Positions 57,472-64,000 of a stretch of DNA of 64,000 bases are shown here, piece after piece. Origin of the DNA: Streptomyces sp. NBC_00670 (lineage in GTDB: Bacteria > Actinomycetota > Actinomycetes > Streptomycetales > Streptomycetaceae). Below the pieces are notes generated by a model that did no database searches, was not told the origin of the DNA, and was given only the letters and a program-made list of their open reading frames with translations. Every line of letters starts with the position of its first letter. The first letter of the stretch is position 1. A program made the position numbers and the translations under genes. The stretch lies in assembly GCF_036226765.1 (NCBI RefSeq), contig NZ_CP109017.1, positions 1 to 64,000 of the forward strand, written 5' to 3'.

Positions 57472-58683
57472 ATGGGACGTCCGGAAGGGCAGATCAGCCC
57501 GGCAGCCGAACCCGCGCTCAGGGCGCTGGCCCTGTGGCTGCGTGCTCAACGTCAGCGCGCAGGGCTCACGTATCAGCGGATGGCCGAGCGAACCAGCTAC
57601 ACGCACAGCACGCTCTCGCGCGCAGCCCAGGGCAACCGGATCCCGCGTCTGCAGGTTGTCGAGGTCTACGCCAGGGTCTGTGGGGCTGATGTCGCCGAAG
57701 CCAGGAGGCTGTGGCGCCGAGCACGGCAGGCCGGTGTGCAGGCGGGTCCCGGAGTCCTCTCACCGACTGTGGTACGCCCCGAGTACGTTTCGGACTTCGC
57801 CGGGTTGCACGCGGCGATGATCAACCTGCGCCGAAGTGCTGGCGTGCCGTCACTGCGCGCACTGGCGCAGAGAGCTGGGGGGCATGGCGAGTTGCCACAC
57901 AGCACGCTCCATCGCGTGGTGAGCCGGCAGGCCATCCCGTCCCGCCGCCATCTCGCGGCGTTCGTTAAAGCATGCGGGGTCAGCGGGACGGCCGTTCAGG
58001 AGTGGACCGCTGCCTGGGACCGCGCCTGCGGACTGCGCACGGAGCAGGCGACCGCGCTGGCTTTCAGGGCGGCTTTGCCGTGGCCGGTGTCGCCTGCAGA
58101 CCCTTCCCGCGGCGCGGACACTCTGGCAGCGATGACGCGTCTGCTCGCCGCGGGTTCGCCAACGTTCAAGGGCTTTGTCGAGATGGAAAGTGCAGTTGTC
58201 AGCGCGCGCTCCGGCAAGCTGTTCACCCTGTCTGCCCTGTACTACGGCAACCGGAACCTGCTGGATGGCATGGAAGCCGATGCCGCACGTCAGCTCCAGC
58301 TCGCTGATCTGTACTGGGGCGCTGTGGATGCCGTGATCCCGCAATGGGAGATGGTCCGCCGCCGTGTGCTGCACGCGGCCGAGGTCCGCAAAACCTACCT
58401 GCACAGTCACGGCATTGCTCTGCACTGTCTGGGATCGATCGGCAATGTCCTTCTCAGACAGTCGGAAAGCCCCCGCAAGTGGGCGCCGTACCTTCAGCGC
58501 CTGGGCAGTATCGACTGGGCCCGAACCAACCCGGACTGGGAGGGCCGTGCGCTTGCCGACGGACGCATCGTCAAGAGCCTTCACCACGCCGTTCTCGCGA
58601 CTGAGTACCTGCGCCGGCGGATGGGACTTCCGCACAGCGGTGCCCTGCAGCCGGCGCCGCACCAGGGCAGCGTCCCATTGTGA
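57472..58683 (+). CDS. XRE-family regulator with long helical C-terminus
   Basis: The product has 403 residues. The N-terminal XRE domain (about 22-75: LRAQRQRAGLTYQRMAERTSYTHSTLSRA) is of the kind frequent in Streptomyces. A second helix-turn-helix-like segment lies near 115-165. The C-terminal 200 residues are helical and recall TPR-like sensor regions (AEVRKTYLHSHGIALHCLGS). Its target is not known; palindromes at 55.07 and 59.95 kb are possible sites. Confidence 0.75.
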   Translation: MGRPEGQISPAAEPALRALALWLRAQRQRAGLTYQRMAERTSYTHSTLSRAAQGNRIPRLQVVEVYARVCGADVAEARRLWRRARQAGVQAGPGVLSPTVVRPEYVSDFAGLHAAMINLRRSAGVPSLRALAQRAGGHGELPHSTLHRVVSRQAIPSRRHLAAFVKACGVSGTAVQEWTAAWDRACGLRTEQATALAFRAALPWPVSPADPSRGADTLAAMTRLLAAGSPTFKGFVEMESAVVSARSGKLFTLSALYYGNRNLLDGMEADAARQLQLADLYWGAVDAVIPQWEMVRRRVLHAAEVRKTYLHSHGIALHCLGSIGNVLLRQSESPRKWAPYLQRLGSIDWARTNPDWEGRALADGRIVKSLHHAVLATEYLRRRMGLPHSGALQPAPHQGSVPL

Positions 58684-58907
58684 TCACGCGAGGCTCAAGC
58701 GGTCAGTGCACGCAGTCAAGCCACCCGCTTCCGCGAACAGCTAACAGCCGTGATCCACCGCGTCAGTCCCAAAGACGACTAGCAGCTGGGCAGTTCAGGA
58801 CCGCGCAAGGCAACCACTGTGAGGCAACATCCAGCACCAGCACAGCCAGCACGTGTAAGTAACTAAAAGACAGCCCGCTGATCTTCAAGCCCGCAAGGTC
58901 ACCAAGG
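58684..58907. promoter_or_regulatory. Leader region of CRISPR array 3
   Basis: There is no gene. The last bases before the first repeat (CCCGCAAGGTCACCAAGG) match the end of the leader of array 1 (CGCAGGTCAGCAAGG). The AT-richer stretch AAGTAACTAAAAGAC lies 40 bases upstream, as expected for a leader promoter. Confidence 0.6.
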
Positions 58908-59059
58908 GTCTTCTCCACACGCAGTGGGGGTCTGCCCGTCGGGTACAGCAGTTCGAACCATTCCGGCCCGTCTCTCCCCCCACGCGTGGGTGTTTGCCCG
59001 GCCTGCGGAGACCTTCGTCGTAGCGCGGGTGTCTTCGCCACACACGTGGGGGTCTGTCC
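58908..59059 (+). CRISPR. CRISPR array 3: three degenerate repeats, two spacers
   Basis: Repeats lie at 58908-58936, 58970-58998 and 59031-59059. Cores are CCACACGCAGTGGGGGTCTG, CCCCACGCGTGGGTGTTTG and CCACACACGTGGGGGTCTG, with spacers of 33 and 32 bases. A damaged fourth copy (GTCTTCCCCGCGCCCGCACC) begins at about 59075 after only 15 bases. The repeat type matches arrays 1 and 2. Confidence 0.88.
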
Positions 59060-59160
59060 ACGATGATCCTCATGCGTCTTCCCCGCGCCCGCACCTTCCT
59101 CAAGCGCGTGGCGCCTCCACGAACGGAAGAAATCAGCAGGTCAGAGCCCTGACCCTATGG

Positions 59161-59302
59161 ACTTCTCACATCGATGCGCTGGGGATTCTCATTTCATGTC
59201 ACTGAACCTCCTCGCTCGATGTCAACGAATCAATGTTCTGACCAGGCACACCCCATGACATCGAGGTGAGAAACATGGATGACATCGCAATGAGAAGTCG
59301 CA
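59161..59302. repeat. Cluster of five TGACATCG-n3-TGAGA sites in opposed orientation
   Basis: Three copies read leftwards (59161-59182, 59185-59206, 59206-59229; about 22-24 bases apart) and two read rightwards (59255-59276, 59279-59300). The best copies are TGACATGAAATGAGA and TGACATCGCAATGAGA. The rightward pair with its flank (CTGACCAGGC...) is a close inverted match of 50494-50555. Site length and tandem spacing recall TnsB-binding sites at Tn7-like ends. Operators for the downstream nuclease gene are the alternative. Confidence 0.65.
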
Positions 59303-59325
59303 GGAGGAGAGCAACACTTGCCGGT

Positions 59326-59826
59326 ATGCCGAGCTTTCAGCAAAGGAAGGCCGTGGGCGACGCGCACGAAAAACGTGTCGCTGAGGAACTCGCCCTGCGC
59401 GGATGGGACGTCAGCCCCTGGGGCCAGGGCGTGCTGACCGAAGCGGTGCGAGTCGCCCTGCGGGGCACGGAGAGTTCGCTGCGGTGGACACCCGATCTGG
59501 TGGCCGCCAAGGACCGGCAGGTGTTTCTGATCGACTGCAAGAGCCGCATGACCAGCCGCATCACCCAGCGCCATGCGGTGGAACGGTCCGCCGTCATGGC
59601 GCACCTCCAGCTCGCCGCATGGACCCAGCTGCCGATCTGCTACGTCTTCGACAACCTCGACGTCCTCACTCCCCTGGACGTCCTGATACTGGGCCGCACA
59701 GGTCCGCAACCCGCCGCAGGCTCAGGCTCCCCCTACCACCTGGTGCCCACGAGATGCTCCCTCGCATTCGACGAGGTGTTCGGAACCACGCAGCAGCTAC
59801 ACACCCCCGAACTCGGCGCCGCCTGA
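59326..59826 (+). CDS. PD-(D/E)XK nuclease-like protein
   Basis: The product has 166 residues from the ATG at 59326. Upstream ATGs (59266, 59275) are in frame but lie inside the repeated sites; AGGAGGAG at 59302-59309 fits the later start only loosely. The nuclease core is visible: Glu15 (GDAHEKRVAEELALRGWDV), Asp57 (RWTPDLVA) and D70-C-K72 (VFLIDCKSR). The fold resembles Hjc/Mrr nucleases and, more distantly, TnsA, which also has a PD-(D/E)XK core with a preceding Glu. It lies between array 3 and the TniQ gene. A TnsA-like role is possible but not shown. Confidence 0.7.
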   Translation: MPSFQQRKAVGDAHEKRVAEELALRGWDVSPWGQGVLTEAVRVALRGTESSLRWTPDLVAAKDRQVFLIDCKSRMTSRITQRHAVERSAVMAHLQLAAWTQLPICYVFDNLDVLTPLDVLILGRTGPQPAAGSGSPYHLVPTRCSLAFDEVFGTTQQLHTPELGAA

Positions 59827-59937
59827 CCCGGTCGGAATATGGAACCGGTCGAACAATGACGACAACTGACCGCGTTGCGCGCATGGTCGGGCAAAGAGCG
59901 GTCCCTCTTCGTTCTCAGGGGCCGGGTATTGCCGTGC

Positions 59938-59967
59938 GGACGCTAGCGTCCCCCGAAGTGCGCACTT
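59938..59967. promoter_or_regulatory. Two adjacent perfect 14-bp palindromes
   Basis: GGACGCTAGCGTCC (59938-59951) and GAAGTGCGCACTTC (59954-59967) follow each other 20 bases before the ribosome binding region of the next gene. Both look like operator sites. Confidence 0.65.
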
Positions 59968-59989
59968 CTGCGGGAGGCTGGACGTCATA

Positions 59990-60559
59990 GTGGAAGCGGT
60001 CTCGGAACTTCTCACCCTCAGAACGGACTACGCGGCCAAGATCGATGCCGACCTGGAGCTCGTCGAGAAGGATCGCGAGCGTGTCCGTGCGGAGATCACC
60101 GCCTTGCAGGATCAGCTTCACACCCTGGAGGGCAATCACGCGCTGCTACTGAGCATGCGGGAGGCCCTGTCGGGTCACTCCCCCGCCGCCTGCCCGGAGC
60201 CGGGGCCGGACGGTGCAGCCACGACCGGCAGCAGTCCTGCCGTTCCGCTTGTGTCCGGCGGCGTGCCGCACACCGGCGACGGTGCCGCTGGTGATTGTGG
60301 CCGGGGTGACGGGGCACCGAAGGCGGGGAAGAAGGCGCCGACGCTTCGGGATCTGGTGGCCGATGAGCTGAAAAGGCGGGGCGAGCCCTGCTCGTCGCAC
60401 GACGTCGCCACCGCACTGGCCCGGGCGCACCCAGGCCGGAGGATCAAGGAGCCTGCGATGCGTCACGCGCTGGAGGCGCTGGTCGCGCAGGGGCGGGCGG
60501 GGCGGTCCAAGCGCGGCTCGCGCGTCTTGTACTTCTCGGCCGGCATGGGCAAGGACTGA
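59990..60559 (+). CDS. Coiled-coil and winged-helix protein
   Basis: The product has 189 residues with a GTG start at 59990. Residues 5-60 form a coiled coil (AAKIDADLELVEKDRERVRAEI). A Gly/Pro-rich linker (65-110) and a winged-helix domain (LRDLVADELKRRGEPCSSHDVATALARAHPGRR...MRHALEALVAQGRAGR) follow. It is probably a dimeric DNA-binding regulator. Two palindromes precede it. It converges with the helicase gene. Confidence 0.7.
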   Translation: MEAVSELLTLRTDYAAKIDADLELVEKDRERVRAEITALQDQLHTLEGNHALLLSMREALSGHSPAACPEPGPDGAATTGSSPAVPLVSGGVPHTGDGAAGDCGRGDGAPKAGKKAPTLRDLVADELKRRGEPCSSHDVATALARAHPGRRIKEPAMRHALEALVAQGRAGRSKRGSRVLYFSAGMGKD

Positions 60560-60592
60560 CGTCCGCCCGCCCGGCGGAGCGTGGTCGCTGGT

Positions 60593-62942
60593 TCAGGCAG
60601 CCGTCTCACGAAGTGGCTGCGCGGGCGACAGGAAGACCAGCATCGTCTCGAAGCCCAGAGCCGCCAGGCCGGCTTGCTGTCGGGGCGTCATCTGGGCGCT
60701 GTCCCTGCGCCGTCGAGCCAGCCAGGCCCCGAGGTGGACCTGTTCGCCGAAAACCTCTTCGGTGTGGTCCTTGGGCATGTCGAGGTGCCCATGGCGCTGG
60801 TGGTACTGGCGTGCCGCGCGCAGCCCGCGGTTGAAGGCCCGCTCGCGCAGGCCGGTGGGTCGGGTCAGCAGCATGCTGTGGGGGTGGGCGTCGGGGCAGG
60901 CGCGGGCCAGGGCGGCCAGGAGATGTTTTTGCTGGGGATCGAGCAGGTGCATGTGGGTGATCTGGCGGTCCAGCCAGCTGCCCCAGGCGGAGTCACGGCT
61001 GTCGTGGCGGTGGTAGGTGCACCGCCAGGTGCTGGTGGTCAGGCGGCGTCTGATCTGCGCGTAGGTGTACTGCCAGCGCAGGCTCCAGGGCGGGTTCCAG
61101 AAGGGGTCGACGGCGTTGAGGGAGGCGATGCGGGCGGGGGCGAGCCGGCCGGTGTCAGCGCGGCAGCGCATGGTCTCCAGCCAGGCGGCCAGGCGGCGGT
61201 CGCCGCCGTGGGCGTTCTTGCCCAGGGCGAGGGTGCCGTGACGGGCGGCGCAGGCGGTGATCTGGGCCAGGTGGTGTTCGAAGCTTTCGGGGGGATGCGG
61301 CCAGGACAGCCCCATGCTGGTGAGGGCGGCGATACGGTCGGCCGGCAGGGCTCCCGCGGCGTACAGGGAGCGTTGCTGGCCGATCCACTGGCCCAGGGCC
61401 AGGCCGTCGCTGGTGACGTGTTCGCTGGGAATGTTCAGGTGATGGTGGCGGGTGCGGAAGGCCTGGGCGGCCTGCAGACCGTCCCTCCAGAAGGCGTTGT
61501 TGGGGGCTTTGTGGGTGCGCAGTTTCAGGGTGCGGGTGACGTCGCCGGCGCGGTGCGGGCGCGGCGCAAGGGGCTGTGGTCGCGCCTTCATGCGGGAGCC
61601 GAAGCGCTGGTAGGCCCTGGTGTCGTAGACGGCGAGTCCGTTGAAGAAGCGCCAGAAGTCCGAGAACGAGGAGGACTCCATGGCCTGTCGGGTGGACTGG
61701 CCGGGCGCGATGTAGACGGGGATGAAGATGGAGGCGCACTTGGCCTGGCCCGGGGGTTTGCGCAGGGCCCGGCCGATGCTCTGGGCGATGTTGTTCGGGC
61801 TGCGGCGCGGATCGGCGATCAGGATGCCGTCGGTGTCGGGGGCGTCGACGCCTTCGCTCAGCACTCGGACGCTAGCGAGCACGGCGCAGTCGTGGCCGGC
61901 GGCGGCGCTGCCCGGGGTGTGGGCGGAGAAGTGCTCGAACTCGCGGAAGATCTGCTGGCGTCGCCAGGGCGCCTGGCCACAGTACAGGGCGTGCGCCCAG
62001 GGGTTTCGGATGCCGGTGCGGTCGGAGAGCACGTCGGCCGTCTCCGGCAGGGAGGCGACGAAACCGCGGGCGGCGGCGATCCGCCCGTGGAAGGACAGCA
62101 CCCGGCGCACGTCGTGTTCGGCCATGGACATCAGCAGGGCTGCCTGCATCGCGGCCAGGCGGAGCCCGTCCTGATGCGGGGTGGGCAGGGGGTCGTGGAG
62201 GATCTCGCGCAGCATCCTGTCGTGGACTTCCGGCACGATGAGCTGGTAGTCGGCGAGGATGCCGCGTTCGATCGCCTCGGCCAGGTCCAGGCGGTAGACG
62301 ACGGGGCCGTAGATGGTGGGGTCGTCCATCGAGGCGAGTCGTTCGATCCGGGTGCGCGCCGTTGGATTTTGCGTGGTGCGCCAGTTGCGGGGCGTGGCGG
62401 TCATGTAGAGGCGGTGCGTGGCCGGGATGGCGCGGTCGTCGTGGATGAGTCCCCAGCGCTTGTCCCAGTCGCCGCTGGTGCGGTGGGCTTCGTCGGCCAG
62501 GGCGAAGGCCCAGGGCGGCAGCCGTTCGCCACGGTGGGCCTCGGCGATGGTGGGCAGGGAGGCGTAGGTGGCGAAGACGGCGATGCGTCCTCCCTCGGCG
62601 ACGCGGCGGGCCAGGACCCGGGCGTCTGCGGTGAGCAGCAGACGGCCGCGCAGGCTGCGGTCGTGAACGCCGGGCAGTGAGCACACGCCGATGAGCTGGT
62701 CGAAGCCGCCGTCGGCCAGCCAGCGGGCCGCGGTCTGGGTCAGGAGTTCAAGGGTCGGGACGAGGACGAGGACGGGGCGCCGCGCAGCGAAGTGCTCGGC
62801 GACGCGCTTGCCGATGAGGGTCTTGCCGGTGCCGCAAGCGGCGATGATGGTCGCGGCCGCGTGTCGCGTGCCGCTCAGGGCCGTCCACTCCCGCGGCGAC
62901 GGCTTCTGTTTGGTGGGGGCGCAGCTGAACACGGCCGGACAT
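60593..62942 (-). CDS. TtrA-like superfamily 2 helicase, apparent frameshift near the start
   Basis: The product has about 780 residues. Motifs are AACGTGKT (Walker A), LADEAHRTSG (motif II), MTATPRNW (motif III) and QSIGRALRKP (motif VI). The helicase-associated domains follow in the C-terminal third (GQWIGQQRSLYAAGAL; LGAWLARRRR). The expected N-terminus (MSGRVQLRPHQTEAVAAGVDG, ATG at 62942) is in another frame than the rest; one extra G in the run at 62878-62880 explains this. Without the shift, an unrelated start at 62995 would be used. It resembles the telomere helicase at 1.1 kb in plan but is clearly diverged. It lies between the coiled-coil gene and tniQ. Confidence 0.75.
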
Positions 62943-62995
62943 GTGACGCGCTGACTCCCTTGTCGCGGAACTCCGTGCCCGCAGGGCACCTTCAC

Positions 62996-63208
62996 CAGCC
63001 TTTTTGCAGTGAAGAGCCTGGCAGCTTTCCCGCAAGGTCCGGCCGACGCTGCTCGAAGCTGCTCTTTGTTTTCTTCGCGTGTGCGTAAGGGGTCGCCTCT
63101 GGGACCGGGTGTAGGCCACGTGAGACCGTTTCGTGAGCCTGGGCTGCCTGCCGAGGGCGGCGGCAGTTAGATGAAGCCGCGGCCGGACATCCCGGAAGGA
63201 GCGCCGTC
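62996..63208. promoter_or_regulatory. Divergent promoter region between helicase and tniQ genes
   Basis: These 213 bases lie between two genes reading away from each other. A T-rich patch (63061-63080) is the likely promoter area. No clear -35/-10 boxes are assigned. Confidence 0.4.
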
Positions 63209-64000
63209 GTGGCGGAGAAGCGGGACCAATGGCTCGGGCGGCGCCGGATGCATCTGCGGCTGCGGTTTCTGCAGGGCGAGTCCACCGGCTCGTACGTGAC
63301 GCGGCTGGCTGCCCGTAACAACCGCCCTACGGAAGAGGTGCTGCGGAGCATGGGCACCGGCCCGGTGCCCGTCGATCCGCAGTACACCGAGATGTACGTC
63401 AGCCGCTACGCGCGTGAGCGGCTGGCCACTCTGGCCGGCCACACCGTGGCCGAGATGCAGGAGCGTCTGATCGGGCTGCGCGATGAATTCCTCATGGACA
63501 AGGACGCCAAGGACGACTGGGAGTGGCCCTGGGACGCGCGGGCCGGCTACATCGTGCAGGCCTGCTCTCTGTGTGCGGCGCGCCGCGGCACCCGCTCGCC
63601 TGCCTGGCTGATCCTTCCCGACCCCTGGCAGGTGTGCCTGCGCCACCGGCGCTGGACGGACAACTCCCGCAGCACCGATACCCCCTACGTCGATCTGAGC
63701 GAGCTCGCGGAGGTCGTGCGCGCGCAGCAGCGCCTGAACCGGGTGCGCAAACGCCTGGGTCCTGCCGGACGGTGGGTGTTCGCGGACGCCTGTTCCGTCC
63801 TCGTGCGCTCCGGGTATCTCGAGGACCCCGCGCAGACGAAGCAGTGGGGTGTCCTCGCGGCGCAGCTGGGCGAGCAGCGGGTGCGGCCCCTGGCGCAGTT
63901 AAGCCGGCTTTCCCTGCTGACCCGGGACCTGGCCTGGCTTGAGGTGCGCCGCCTGAACGGCGTACTGGGCGGCATGGAGTACCAGGACTGGCTGCCGCGG
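63209..64000 (+). CDS. tniQ: TniQ-family protein, cut by the window end
   Basis: At least 264 residues are open from the GTG at 63209 (GGAAGGAGCGCCGTC before it) to the last base of the window. The N-terminal block LRLRFLQGESTGSYVTRLAARN (E24, S28, Y29, R32-L33-A34) is the TniQ signature. Cys119-x2-Cys122 (CSLC) and Cys143-x2-His146 (CLRH), with WLILPDPWQ between, form the TniQ zinc finger. Helices with Leu/Arg repeats follow. TniQ/TnsD proteins choose the target for TnsC-TnsB, and in CRISPR-associated transposons TniQ rides on Cascade. It lies 18 kb from the tnsBC-like genes, with arrays and cas genes between. Confidence 0.85.
   Translation, partial: MAEKRDQWLGRRRMHLRLRFLQGESTGSYVTRLAARNNRPTEEVLRSMGTGPVPVDPQYTEMYVSRYARERLATLAGHTVAEMQERLIGLRDEFLMDKDAKDDWEWPWDARAGYIVQACSLCAARRGTRSPAWLILPDPWQVCLRHRRWTDNSRSTDTPYVDLSELAEVVRAQQRLNRVRKRLGPAGRWVFADACSVLVRSGYLEDPAQTKQWGVLAAQLGEQRVRPLAQLSRLSLLTRDLAWLEVRRLNGVLGGMEYQDWLPR

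Noticed and set aside
60581-62680. 699-codon plus-strand frame over the helicase
   Set aside because: Antisense shadow; the minus strand carries all helicase motifs.

Overview
The window reads as the left end of a linear replicon of Streptomyces or a close relative. GC content is very high, and bases 1-130 match the archetypal Streptomyces telomere: a run of hairpins with GCT-N-CGC type loops. A TtrA-like terminal helicase gene follows at 1.1 kb, and the terminal-protein pair tap-tpg lies at 32.6-35.4 kb. The mix of accessory genes, insertion sequences and decaying genes suggests a giant linear plasmid or a chromosome arm. The sequence alone does not decide between them.

Layout. 0-4 kb: telomere, a hypothetical gene, TtrA-like helicase. 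3.8-9.8 kb: an IS256 element with its target duplication, next to a Tn554-type tnpABC transposon. 9.8-15.4 kb: a large nuclease-STAND NTPase gene cut in two by an IS630-type element. 15.5-23.3 kb: a PD-(D/E)XK nuclease gene, a truncated second TtrA-like gene and a three-gene ABC-3C-type defence operon. 23.4-31.1 kb: a toxin-antitoxin pair, a winged-helix protein, remnants and several small hypothetical genes. 31.1-32.5 kb: an IS701-type element. 32.6-42.0 kb: tpg, tap, plasmid-type hypothetical genes, a small XRE regulator with candidate operators, and a UvrD-like helicase.

The most unusual part is 42.2 kb to the window end. A type I-E CRISPR-Cas locus (cas3, cas8e, cas11, cas7e, cas5e, cas6e) lacks cas1 and cas2. 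In the place where cas1-cas2 normally follow cas6e there is a translationally coupled pair: a TnsB/TniA-like DDE transposase (D159, D231, E267, the last two 35 residues apart) and a TnsC/TniB-like AAA ATPase. Three CRISPR arrays with degenerate repeats lie around the cas genes. A TniQ-family gene with a C-x2-C...C-x2-H zinc-binding pattern runs off the right edge, and a separate PD-(D/E)XK nuclease gene lies at 59.3 kb. Reiterated TGACATCG-n3-TGAGA sites occur as an inverted pair at 50.5 and 59.25 kb. Together these are the parts expected of an RNA-guided Tn7/Tn5053-like transposon built on type I-E. Against this, Cas3 appears intact, tnsC carries a one-base frameshift, tniQ is 18 kb from tnsBC, and the element ends are not proven.

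Two genes (tnsC and the 60.6 kb helicase) appear shifted by one base in short G/C runs. Real decay and draft sequencing errors cannot be told apart here. Function assignments rest on recognised motifs and gene order; no database search was run.
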